Of a stretch of DNA of 64,000 bases, positions 38,101-46,060 are shown piece by piece. The position numbers were made by a program, and so were the translations under genes. Below the pieces are notes generated by a model. It was not told where the DNA came from, did not search any database, and saw only the letters and a list, made by a program, of their open reading frames with translations. This stretch comes from Bacteroidota bacterium (GTDB lineage Bacteria; Bacteroidota; Bacteroidia; Flavobacteriales; Flavobacteriaceae), in the NCBI GenBank assembly GCA_029557895.1, contig JAKQHT010000016.1, positions 31,367 to 95,366 on the forward strand. The letters run 5' to 3'. Each line of letters starts with the position of its first letter. Position 1 is the stretch's first letter.

Positions 38101-38131
38101 TTTGCCAAAGTAAAAAGTCTTTGTATATTTG
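38101..38131 (+). promoter_or_regulatory. Promoter of rpmH (TTTG ... TATATTTG)
   Basis: TTTG at 38101-38104 and TATATTTG at 38124-38131 match the -33 and -7 elements with a spacer of 19 bases; start codon at 38205 leaves a leader of about 67 bases. Confidence 0.7.
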
Positions 38132-38204
38132 CCCCCAGTTTTTGGGAGAGTGCCCAAAGCAACCTTATCATAGATAAAATATCGATTTTTAAAGATACAA
38201 GACA

Positions 38205-38366
38205 ATGAGCAAGAGAACGTACCAGCCTTCAAAGAGAAAAAGAAGGAACAAGCACGGATTTAGAGAACGCATGGCTTCTGCCAACGGACGTAAAGTATTG
38301 GCGCGCAGAAGAGCCAAAGGAAGAAAAAAATTGTCTGTGTCGTCTGAACCAAGACATAAAAAATAA
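38205..38366 (+). CDS. rpmH: 50S ribosomal protein L34
   Basis: A 53-residue, very basic protein starting [20 protein letters not shown] and continuing [20 protein letters not shown], the unmistakable L34 sequence with a short C-terminal extension ([13 protein letters not shown]). It is too short to appear in a length-filtered gene list. It has its own promoter and a 12-bp terminator downstream, and is separated from the usual rnpA/dnaA neighbours; carB follows. Confidence 0.98.
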   Translation: MSKRTYQPSKRKRRNKHGFRERMASANGRKVLARRRAKGRKKLSVSSEPRHKK

Positions 38367-38389
38367 ATGATTAACAATTGTTGATATTT

Positions 38390-38420
38390 AAAAGGTGTTA
38401 CGTAGGAGTAACGCCTTTTT
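38390..38420 (+). terminator. Intrinsic terminator of rpmH
   Basis: AAAAGGTGTTAC (38390-38401) pairs with GTAACGCCTTTT (38408-38419) over 12 bp (one wobble), with a 6-base loop and a T-run, just upstream of the carB promoter. Confidence 0.85.
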
Positions 38421-38438
38421 TTGTACCCATACGAAACA

Positions 38439-38446
38439 TATTTTTG
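38439..38446 (+). promoter_or_regulatory. -7 element TATTTTTG
   Basis: Matches TAnnTTTG, 20 bases before the carB start at 38466. Confidence 0.6.
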
Positions 38447-38465
38447 CAATACCAAAATCTGCACA

Positions 38466-41318
38466 ATGCCAAAAAACACCAATATCAATTCTGTACTTAT
38501 TATAGGCTCGGGACCAATCATCATTGGTCAGGCTTGCGAATTTGACTATTCGGGGACACAAGCTTTGCGCTCTCTAAAAGAAGACGGAGTCGAAACCATT
38601 CTTATAAATTCAAACCCGGCAACCATCATGACCGACCCAGCCATGGCGGACCATGTGTATCTGTTGCCGCTCACCACAAAATCACTTGTCAAAATATTAA
38701 AAGAACATCCTCAAATTGATTCTGTATTGCCAACTATGGGTGGTCAAACCGCATTGAATTTATGTATTGAAGCTGCTGAAAAAGGAATTTGGGATGATTT
38801 TGGCGTAAAAATTATAGGTGTTGACATTGATGCGATAAATATTACCGAAGACCGTGAAAAATTCCGCGAGCTGATGCTCAATATTGGCATCCCAATGGCG
38901 CCGCAAGCTACGGCAACATCTTATTTGAAAGGAAAAGAAATCGCCCAGGAATTTGGTTTTCCATTGGTCATAAGAGCATCCTATACACTTGGTGGCGAAG
39001 GTGCTGCATTTGTTCATAACGAGTCGCAGTTTGACGAGCTTTTGACGAGAGGCCTTGAAGTATCGCCTATCCACGAAGTGATGATTGATAAAGCGCTGAT
39101 AGGATGGAAAGAATATGAATTGGAACTCTTGCGCGATAAAAACGACAATGTGGTCATTATTTGTACCATTGAAAATTTTGATCCAATGGGCATCCATACC
39201 GGCGATTCTATTACGGTAGCACCAGCCATGACATTGTCGGACAAAACGTTTCAGCGTATGCGCGATATGGCAATCCACATGATGCGTAGCATTGGTGATT
39301 TTGCAGGCGGTTGCAATGTGCAATTTGCCGTAAGTCCCGATGAAAAAGAAGAAATCATCGCTATTGAAATCAATCCGAGAGTATCGCGTTCATCGGCATT
39401 GGCAAGTAAAGCGACCGGTTACCCAATTGCAAAGATTGCTGCAAAACTCGCTATCGGCTATAATCTTGACGAGCTGAACAATCAGATAACCAAATCAACA
39501 TCGGCATTATTTGAACCTACTTTGGATTATGTGGTAGTGAAAATCCCACGTTGGAATTTTGATAAATTTGAAGGTTCAGACAGGACGTTGGGCTTGCAAA
39601 TGAAAGCTGTTGGCGAAGTGATGGCAATAGGGCGCTCGTTTCAGGAAGCGCTTCATAAAGCCACACAATCTCTCGAAATAAAACGTAACGGACTTGGTGC
39701 CGATGGTAAAGGCTACAAAAATTATGACCAAATCATTGAAAAACTGACCAATGCAAGTTGGGACAGAGTGTTTGTGATTTATGATGCCATTCAAATGGGC
39801 ATTCCGTTGAGCCGTATTCATGAGATTACCAAGATTGATATGTGGTTTTTGAAGCAATATGAAGAACTGCATCATCTTGAAAAAGAAATTTCCCGATTCA
39901 AAATAGATACCATAGACCGCGATTTGCTTTTGGAAGCCAAGCAAAAAGGCTATGGCGACCGACAGATTGCGCATATGCTCGGCTGCTTTGAAAGCCAGGT
40001 GTATAAAAAGCGCGAAGAGTTCAATATCAAGCGTGTATATAAATTGGTTGATACCTGCGCGGCAGAATTTAAAGCGCAAACCCCGTATTACTATTCGACG
40101 TTTGAAAATGAAATGGAAATTGCCGGAAGCTCACGGGAATCGGTCAACGAAAGCGTAGTTTCCGACAAGAAAAAAATCATTGTTCTGGGTTCTGGGCCCA
40201 ACCGCATCGGGCAAGGTATCGAGTTCGATTATTGCTGCGTCCATGGTGTACTTGCCGCTGCCGAATGTGGTTACGAAACCATTATGATAAACTGCAATCC
40301 TGAAACCGTTTCGACCGATTTTGATATTGCCGATAAGCTCTATTTTGAACCCGTATTTTGGGAACACATTTATGACATTATTCAGCATGAAAAACCCGAA
40401 GGTGTCATTGTGCAACTTGGTGGGCAAACCGCCTTGAAACTCGCCGAAAAATTGGACCGCTACGGGATTAAGATTATTGGTACAACCTACCAATCTTTGG
40501 ATTTGGCAGAAGATAGAGGCAGTTTTTCGACCTTGCTCAAAGATAACAACATTCCGTATCCAAAGTTTGACGTGGCCACCAATGCCGATGAAGCCCTTGC
40601 AATTGCAGATGTTTTGGATTTTCCAATTTTGGTAAGGCCATCGTATGTGTTGGGTGGTCAGGGCATGAAAATTGTCATCAACAAAAAAGAACTGGAAGAA
40701 CACGTTGTGGATCTGTTGCGCCAAATGCCTGATAACAAGCTGCTTCTTGACCATTATCTGGATGGGGCCATCGAAGCCGAAGCCGATGCTATATGCGATG
40801 GCGACAATGTGTATATCATTGGTATTATGGAGCATATTGAGCCTTGCGGCATCCACTCTGGCGATAGCAATGCCACGTTGCCACCGTTCAATTTGGGCGA
40901 ATTTGTGATGCAGCAAATTAAAGATCACACCAAAAAAATAGCATTGGCACTCAATACCGTTGGGCTTATCAACATTCAGTTTGCCATCAAAGACGATATT
41001 GTTTATATCATAGAGGCCAACCCAAGAGCATCGCGTACTGTTCCGTTTATATCCAAAGCCTACCAAGAGCCGTATGTGAATTATGCCACCAAAGTGATGC
41101 TGGGCGAAAACAAACTTTCAGATTTTAATTTTAACCCGAAATTGGATGGTTATGCCATTAAACAACCGGTATTTTCGTTTAATAAATTCCCTAATGTGAA
41201 CAAAAAATTAGGACCCGAAATGAAATCGACGGGAGAAAGCATTTTGTTCATAGACAGCCTAAAGGATGATGAATTTTACAACTTGTATTCCCGTAGAAAG
41301 ATGTATTTGAGCAAGTAG
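38466..41318 (+). CDS. carB: Carbamoyl-phosphate synthase large subunit
   Basis: A 950-residue enzyme with the two ATP-grasp halves expected for CarB: the N-terminal half begins VLIIGSGPIIIGQACEFDYSG and the second half repeats it as IIVLGSGPNRIGQGIEFDYC. It makes carbamoyl phosphate for arginine and pyrimidines using glutamine-derived ammonia. ATG at 38466 is chosen because the -7 element covers the preceding codons and the family N-terminus fits. The C-terminal allosteric (MGS-like) domain is not obvious: the sequence ends about 100 residues short of the E. coli CarB length. carA is not in the window. Confidence 0.96.
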   Translation: MPKNTNINSVLIIGSGPIIIGQACEFDYSGTQALRSLKEDGVETILINSNPATIMTDPAMADHVYLLPLTTKSLVKILKEHPQIDSVLPTMGGQTALNLCIEAAEKGIWDDFGVKIIGVDIDAINITEDREKFRELMLNIGIPMAPQATATSYLKGKEIAQEFGFPLVIRASYTLGGEGAAFVHNESQFDELLTRGLEVSPIHEVMIDKALIGWKEYELELLRDKNDNVVIICTIENFDPMGIHTGDSITVAPAMTLSDKTFQRMRDMAIHMMRSIGDFAGGCNVQFAVSPDEKEEIIAIEINPRVSRSSALASKATGYPIAKIAAKLAIGYNLDELNNQITKSTSALFEPTLDYVVVKIPRWNFDKFEGSDRTLGLQMKAVGEVMAIGRSFQEALHKATQSLEIKRNGLGADGKGYKNYDQIIEKLTNASWDRVFVIYDAIQMGIPLSRIHEITKIDMWFLKQYEELHHLEKEISRFKIDTIDRDLLLEAKQKGYGDRQIAHMLGCFESQVYKKREEFNIKRVYKLVDTCAAEFKAQTPYYYSTFENEMEIAGSSRESVNESVVSDKKKIIVLGSGPNRIGQGIEFDYCCVHGVLAAAECGYETIMINCNPETVSTDFDIADKLYFEPVFWEHIYDIIQHEKPEGVIVQLGGQTALKLAEKLDRYGIKIIGTTYQSLDLAEDRGSFSTLLKDNNIPYPKFDVATNADEALAIADVLDFPILVRPSYVLGGQGMKIVINKKELEEHVVDLLRQMPDNKLLLDHYLDGAIEAEADAICDGDNVYIIGIMEHIEPCGIHSGDSNATLPPFNLGEFVMQQIKDHTKKIALALNTVGLINIQFAIKDDIVYIIEANPRASRTVPFISKAYQEPYVNYATKVMLGENKLSDFNFNPKLDGYAIKQPVFSFNKFPNVNKKLGPEMKSTGESILFIDSLKDDEFYNLYSRRKMYLSK

Positions 41319-41358
41319 CTACAAAAAATAGTCCGGCACTACGGAAACATTGTTTGCT

Positions 41359-42207
41359 TCAATCCATAATTTCGCCCGTAAGTTCACAAGCCTCTTCAAG
41401 CAGTTTTCTTTTTTGGACATGGGTGAGGTTTATCAATGTAAAAACGGTATCTTTTTTTGAGATCATGTCCTTTACCAGGATGATTTTTTGCTTTAGCAAT
41501 AGCTGTTTTTGGGTTTTGCTCAAACCTGTAAGGCAAGTAATAGGATACAATCCGCCGCTATCAACCCTCGTTTTGATGCTCGATTGCTGTGGGTAATCCC
41601 ACGAAATAAGGTTAATGCCATAATAATCAGCAAAATTTATGGCGTCCGATGTCAAATAGGCATTGGTAATGAGCCAGCCTTTTGTGGGTTTTAAAGTCTG
41701 TCCGAAAAATTCAAATTCGTTATCTTTCAAATCATTAAACCTTGATAGGAAATACATGGGTGTTGTAACCGTGATTTTTGCATCCACATCATTCCTAAAC
41801 TTACATTCTCCCAGCATCAACGTGCCATTTTGTATAGCAATAAGGTCAATTTCGTGGGTGACCGCCTTGCCCTGGAGTGTTTTGGCGTAAGTTGCCTGAC
41901 AGCCCGCTTCTTCAAAAATGCGTGTTACCCAGACCTCGAAATTGTGGCCTTCTGGACCCAAATCGCGAAGTGCTTTTTTAAGACTATACCGGGCAGCATA
42001 CGATTTCCGTATTTTTTTTAGTTCGTTAAAGGCAAGTTTGTAAAGCTGTTTGGTGGTTATCTTGTCATAAAGAAATACTTCGATGCCTTCAAAAACCCTA
42101 TCGACTTCCTGTGATGAGGCTCCCGATTTTGAAAGCGATTGCATCAAACTCGATTTATCAAACGGCACCAATTCGCCCGAAAATTTTTTGACACGCATGA
42201 GGTCCAT
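41359..42207 (-). CDS. ATP-cone/Mrr-like PD-(D/E)XK endonuclease fusion
   Basis: A 282-residue protein with three parts. Residues about 5-88 form an ATP-cone (VKKFSGELVPFDKSSLMQSL and ITTKQLYKLAFNEL), the nucleotide-sensing module of ribonucleotide reductases. Residues 89-190 are a restriction-endonuclease-like fold: NFEVWVTRIFEEAG, D121 in HEIDLIA, and E134-C-K136 in LGECKFR give the D-(x12)-ExK active site. The tail (LTGLSKTQKQLLLKQKIILV) looks like helix-hairpin-helix. The pairing of nucleotide-binding and nuclease modules is seen in Bacteroidota. DNA processing inferred; target unknown. Confidence 0.82.
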   Translation of the reverse strand: MDLMRVKKFSGELVPFDKSSLMQSLSKSGASSQEVDRVFEGIEVFLYDKITTKQLYKLAFNELKKIRKSYAARYSLKKALRDLGPEGHNFEVWVTRIFEEAGCQATYAKTLQGKAVTHEIDLIAIQNGTLMLGECKFRNDVDAKITVTTPMYFLSRFNDLKDNEFEFFGQTLKPTKGWLITNAYLTSDAINFADYYGINLISWDYPQQSSIKTRVDSGGLYPITCLTGLSKTQKQLLLKQKIILVKDMISKKDTVFTLINLTHVQKRKLLEEACELTGEIMD

Positions 42208-42254
42208 TTCAAAAATTGTTGGTTCTTATTATTAAATAGCTGATATTCTTTTGA

Positions 42255-42971
42255 TTATATTATAAAATTATAGAGCAAACCGACGAGTATTGCAATGCCG
42301 AAACTTGTCAATGTGCCGATCAGGACATATTCGGTAAGTTTTCGTTGTTTTGATTCTTTCAGGTCACCAAATCGGAAGACGGATTTGGCTGTAATCAAAA
42401 AACCGACGGCTTGCCAATGGCCCAAAATGACAAATACAAAAACCAAGGTGCGCTCCAAAATCCCGATGTACTTGCCGGCATCTTCCAGTGATTCGTCACT
42501 TTCGGTAAGCGTTTTAAGATCCCATTTAAGGAACACATTTTTCATGATGATAGAAACCGGTTGTGTCAGGAATAAAAGACACAGAAGCAACAACAGGTTG
42601 TTTTGTGAAAAAACACTTTGGAAATCAATGGTTTCGCCAAAGTAGAGCAGGTAAGTCGCCGCAATGGAGATGATGTGCAATGTTTGGTCTGTAAAAAACC
42701 AGATTCGTTTGGTCTTATCGTTTTGGAGCAGCAATTTCACGGTGTCTATTACCAAGTGCTGTGTGCAGACCAGCACGATTAACGGCCATAGTGATGCATC
42801 CCAAAGGAGCAACCAAAGCAAGCCCAAATGAACCCCGATGTGGAGGTAAAGCTTTATGGATTTTAATTTTTTTGCTTCTTTGTCTGCTACCCATTTTTGC
42901 GGCTGTAGGAAAAAATCGCCAAGAATGTGTGCAATAAATAGTTTTACCAATATCATAATATCCAACATCAA
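42255..42971 (-). CDS. DUF3307 membrane protein
   Basis: A 238-residue protein with about seven membrane helices. The N-terminal LVKLFIAHILGDFFLQPQKW (HxxGDFFLQ) is the DUF3307 signature, and the end (GKYIGILERTLVFVFVILGH) fits. Genes of this family commonly sit beside SatD, as here: the SatD-like gene is 73 bp upstream on the same strand. A role in acid tolerance has been reported for the related sat locus of streptococci, but function in Bacteroidota is unknown. Confidence 0.85.
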   Translation of the reverse strand: MMLDIMILVKLFIAHILGDFFLQPQKWVADKEAKKLKSIKLYLHIGVHLGLLWLLLWDASLWPLIVLVCTQHLVIDTVKLLLQNDKTKRIWFFTDQTLHIISIAATYLLYFGETIDFQSVFSQNNLLLLLCLLFLTQPVSIIMKNVFLKWDLKTLTESDESLEDAGKYIGILERTLVFVFVILGHWQAVGFLITAKSVFRFGDLKESKQRKLTEYVLIGTLTSFGIAILVGLLYNFII

Positions 42972-43044
42972 ATTTCAGAGCATAAATATTTTGAAACAAA
43001 AGTTTAAAGCTTCGGGATTCGCAAAATTGAAGTTTTGTCCTGTA

Positions 43045-43662
43045 CTAAATCAGAAATGTACTTATTTTTTTCTTAAACATAAGGTTGAGTTCCATTATTT
43101 CGTTCAAATAAGCGCGTTTTTGGCGTTCGCTAACGGTATTTTGGGTAATGCCAATTGTTTTGCCGAGGGCTGCTTGCGTCATATTTGGGTTTTCAAGGTG
43201 CAGCTTTACGATTTCGGCCGCATTGGATGTCCAATTGTCCATTATGGTAAACGCCAACTTGAAATAGAGGTTGAGTTCTACATCAAGTTTTGGGTTTGGT
43301 GTTTTAATTTTAAAAGTTACTTTTTCTTTTTTTAATTGCTCTAATGTTTCTCCTGAAAATTGAAAGACTTCACCATTTGATTCGGTAATGTTTTTGCCTG
43401 TAAATGACTTATTTCCAATACCTAAAGCCATTCGTGCATCCAAAGATTTATGGCTTTTTAAAGCGGCTTTAATGTATATGGCGGCTTCAAAACTATTGGT
43501 AATGTCTGCAATTTCAATTTGAAAGCTGTCGCCTCTGAACAACTCCCAGTTGTCGCTATTTTTTGTTAAATAAGTAAGCGCACTTTTTAATGTGTCAAGC
43601 CATAGTGTCGGGTCGCTTATCCTTTCCGATTTGATGATATCTCCTGTTATTACACTTGTCAT
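43045..43662 (-). CDS. SatD-family protein with C-terminal helix-turn-helix
   Basis: A 205-residue protein. The N-terminal VITGDIIKSERISD and GDSFQIEI are typical of SatD-type nucleotide-fold domains, and residues 161-185 (MTQAALGKTIGITQNTVSER) form a strong helix-turn-helix. It therefore looks like a sensor-regulator. The upstream DNA has three evenly spaced palindromes (43684-43757), so autoregulation is likely. It pairs with the DUF3307 gene downstream. Ligand and true regulon are unknown. Confidence 0.78.
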   Translation of the reverse strand: MTSVITGDIIKSERISDPTLWLDTLKSALTYLTKNSDNWELFRGDSFQIEIADITNSFEAAIYIKAALKSHKSLDARMALGIGNKSFTGKNITESNGEVFQFSGETLEQLKKEKVTFKIKTPNPKLDVELNLYFKLAFTIMDNWTSNAAEIVKLHLENPNMTQAALGKTIGITQNTVSERQKRAYLNEIMELNLMFKKKISTFLI

Positions 43663-43683
43663 CGGTTGAAAATTTTATCAAAG

Positions 43684-43757
43684 ATCGTAAAAATAAACGA
43701 TATATGCAAATATCGTAAAAATAAACGATAAATATAAATATCTTGAAAATACACGAT
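43684..43757. promoter_or_regulatory. Array of three operator-like palindromes, 28-bp period
   Basis: Three copies of an 18-bp palindrome ATCGT-N8-ACGAT: 43684-43701 and 43712-43729 (both ATCGTAAAAATAAACGAT) and a degenerate third at 43740-43757 (ATCTTGAAAATACACGAT). Starts are exactly 28 bp apart. They lie 22-95 bp upstream of the SatD-like gene; a probable binding site for its helix-turn-helix protein. Confidence 0.75.
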
Positions 43758-43778
43758 GAATAATGCTGCCGCGCAATT

Positions 43779-43822
43779 GAAATCCTAAATTCCAATTGGT
43801 AACCATAAAAATTTGAAATTTG
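43779..43822. repeat. Interspersed repeat, copy B
   Basis: GAAATCCTAAATTCCAATTG and the following bases match, on the opposite strand, copy A at 31378-31423. Located between the RmuC gene end and the SatD operator array. A related GGAATTTTTTAA motif follows both this copy and the hairpin at 48320. Confidence 0.6.
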
Positions 43823-43885
43823 ACGCTTTGGTATTCTGGAATTTTTTAACCCAACAATTTAAACTCCCTCACATTTTTAAGTAGA

Positions 43886-45205
43886 TTAATCACTATTATC
43901 TTCGGCACGTTTCAATAGCTTGTCATTCATTTGTTTGTTGGCTTTTACGCCCAATTGTTTCAGCTTTTCAACACGTGTGACCAAATTGCCTTTGCCGGTA
44001 AGTTTTTTCATGGCGCTTTCATAACTGTTTTGAACGGTACCTATCTGGTTTCCAACCTTAATTAGTTCATCGGTTAAATTTACAAACGAATCATAAAGAG
44101 CGCCGGCTTGCGTGGCAATTTCAACGGCATTGGCTTTTTGTTTTTCGTTTTGCCACATACTGTCTATGGTTTTTAAAACCGCAAGAAGTGTGGTAGGGGT
44201 TACGATGATGATGTTTTTTTCAAATGCATCGTTATAAAGCGCGGGATATTCCATAGATGCAATGGCAAATGCCGATTCTATCGGGATAAACAGCAGCACA
44301 AAATCGGGGCTTTCGTCATAGAGCGTTTGGTAATTTTTTTCGCCCAATTCTTTCACTCTGGCACGTATGGAAGTCAGGTGGTTTTTAAGATGTACTTGTT
44401 TTTCGTTGTCTTCTGTTTCATTGATGTAACGCTCATAAGCAACCAGCGATACTTTGGAATCGATAATCATTTTTTTGTTGCCCGGCAGGTGGATAATCAC
44501 ATCGGGCATAACGCGCCGGCCATCATCATTTGTAAAACTTTGCTGTACAAAATACTCGCTGTCGCGTTGCAATCCGCTGCGTTCCATTACACGTTCCAAA
44601 ACAAGTTCGCCCCAGTTGCCCTGCATTTTGGTATCGCCTTTGAGCGCACGCGTAAGGTTGGTGGTTTCTTTTGACATTTGCTGGTTCAGGCCTTTCAAGT
44701 CAGTCAATTGTTGTTTTAATGCCGAATGCATACTGATGCTTTCCTTTTGAGAGTCTTCTACTTTTTTCTCAAATCCCTGAATTTTTTCTTGCAGCGGATT
44801 TAAAATGGACTTGATGTTTTCTTTATTCTGATGCGTGAATTTTTCAGATTTTTCTTCCAGAATTTTGTTTGCCAGATTTTCAAATTCCTTACTGAATTTC
44901 TCTTGAAGTTTCTCTACTTCGGCTTTTTGTTCTGCATTTCTTATGCATAAATTTTCAAATTCTGCATTTTTTTGTGTTAATGAAATGGTCAGTACTTCTT
45001 TTTCATTGCGTAGTTTCTCTTTGTCATTTTCAACTGCAACGATACGCTCTTTGGATTTGAGTTCGTTTTCTGTGGCCTGGCGCACACGTTCTTCCAAAGC
45101 ACTTTCGCGTGATTTTGATTTGAGATTGCTAAAGGTAAACCCAATCCAACCGCCTAAAGCAATTCCAACGAGGATGATAATGAAGTAAATAAGAATTTCA
45201 GGCAT
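43886..45205 (-). CDS. rmuC: DNA recombination protein RmuC
   Basis: A 439-residue protein with one N-terminal membrane helix (about 4-26), a long coiled coil (about 30-190) and the C-terminal RmuC domain recognised from TNLTRALKGDTKMQGNWGEL, VMPDVIIHLPGNKKMIIDSK and SAFAIASMEYPALYNDAFEK. The domain is PD-(D/E)XK-like and RmuC limits DNA inversion and rearrangement in E. coli. Runs on the minus strand upstream of SatD. Confidence 0.94.
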   Translation of the reverse strand: MPEILIYFIIILVGIALGGWIGFTFSNLKSKSRESALEERVRQATENELKSKERIVAVENDKEKLRNEKEVLTISLTQKNAEFENLCIRNAEQKAEVEKLQEKFSKEFENLANKILEEKSEKFTHQNKENIKSILNPLQEKIQGFEKKVEDSQKESISMHSALKQQLTDLKGLNQQMSKETTNLTRALKGDTKMQGNWGELVLERVMERSGLQRDSEYFVQQSFTNDDGRRVMPDVIIHLPGNKKMIIDSKVSLVAYERYINETEDNEKQVHLKNHLTSIRARVKELGEKNYQTLYDESPDFVLLFIPIESAFAIASMEYPALYNDAFEKNIIIVTPTTLLAVLKTIDSMWQNEKQKANAVEIATQAGALYDSFVNLTDELIKVGNQIGTVQNSYESAMKKLTGKGNLVTRVEKLKQLGVKANKQMNDKLLKRAEDNSD

Positions 45206-45229
45206 AGTATTTCTTTTGGGTAAAGATAT

Positions 45230-46033
45230 TTAATTTTTGATTTTAAACCGATGTGTTTTTCCGTCAAATTCAATCAAATTTTCAGGGAATAAGCGGTTAA
45301 AAACACCTTTTGCAATTAATTCTGAAGGTGTGTCGATAATTACCGATTCTGGAGTCATCACCAAAAGTTTATCGCACAGTTGGATGGCCAAATCTATTTC
45401 GTGGGAGGAAAAAAGTACCGTTTTTTGAGTGTTTACGGCTAATTTTTGTAGCAATTTTAAAATATAAGCTTTATGGTGCAGATCAAGATGTGAGGTAGGT
45501 TCGTCAAGGATGATAATGTCGGTATCTTGAGCCAGTGCGCGCGCAATCATCACTTTTTGAAGTTGGCCGTCGCTCAGCTCGTAGCATTTTTTATTTTTGA
45601 GGTCTTTGATATCGGTAAGTTCCATTGCTTTTTCGATATGCTTGATGTCTTCGGGCGTGAGTGCACCTACCCAATTGGTATATGGTTGTCTGCCAAGTGC
45701 TACAAGTTCCCAGACCGATAGGTTTTTTGATGCAACAGGTTCGGTAAGTACCAGGCTCAATGTTTTTGCCAGCTCCAATTGCGTTAGGGCATTGATGTTT
45801 TTTTCATTGATGTACACATCTCCTTGTAAGGGTTTCTGTACTTTGGTAAGTGTGCGCAATAAAGTCGATTTTCCTATACCATTTTCGCCTACCAAGCCCA
45901 CAAGCTGTCCTTTTTGCAACTCAAACGATATGCCGGTGGCAATGACTTTTTTTTGCTTTTTTGCTACATATCCTATGGATAGATTTTCGGTTTTAAGGGT
46001 GCTATGGTTGTTTGTTTTGGTCATTAGGTACAC
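45230..46033 (-). CDS. ABC transporter ATP-binding protein, FecE/BtuD type
   Basis: A 267-residue ATPase with Walker A GENGIGKST, signature LSDGQLQKVMIARALAQ and Walker B IIILDEPTSHLD. Third gene of a minus-strand importer operon (binding protein, permease, ATPase; gaps 29 and 27 bp). By neighbourhood with a cobalamin riboswitch and BtuB-like receptor, cobalamin import is the likely job; iron-siderophore uptake is the alternative for the family. Confidence 0.9.
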   Translation of the reverse strand: MYLMTKTNNHSTLKTENLSIGYVAKKQKKVIATGISFELQKGQLVGLVGENGIGKSTLLRTLTKVQKPLQGDVYINEKNINALTQLELAKTLSLVLTEPVASKNLSVWELVALGRQPYTNWVGALTPEDIKHIEKAMELTDIKDLKNKKCYELSDGQLQKVMIARALAQDTDIIILDEPTSHLDLHHKAYILKLLQKLAVNTQKTVLFSSHEIDLAIQLCDKLLVMTPESVIIDTPSELIAKGVFNRLFPENLIEFDGKTHRFKIKN

Positions 46034-46060
46034 TTTTTACATAATTTGATCATTACCATA

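Noticed and set aside
38760..39323. 187-codon minus-strand frame inside carB
   Set aside because: Same reason: shadow of carB with no recognisable protein features.
40131..41066. 311-codon minus-strand frame inside carB
   Set aside because: Antisense shadow of a strongly conserved gene; no motifs and carB covers it fully.
43684..43757. Possible CRISPR-like array
   Set aside because: Three 18-bp palindromes with 10-bp spacers are too short and few for CRISPR, no cas genes nearby; operator interpretation fits better.
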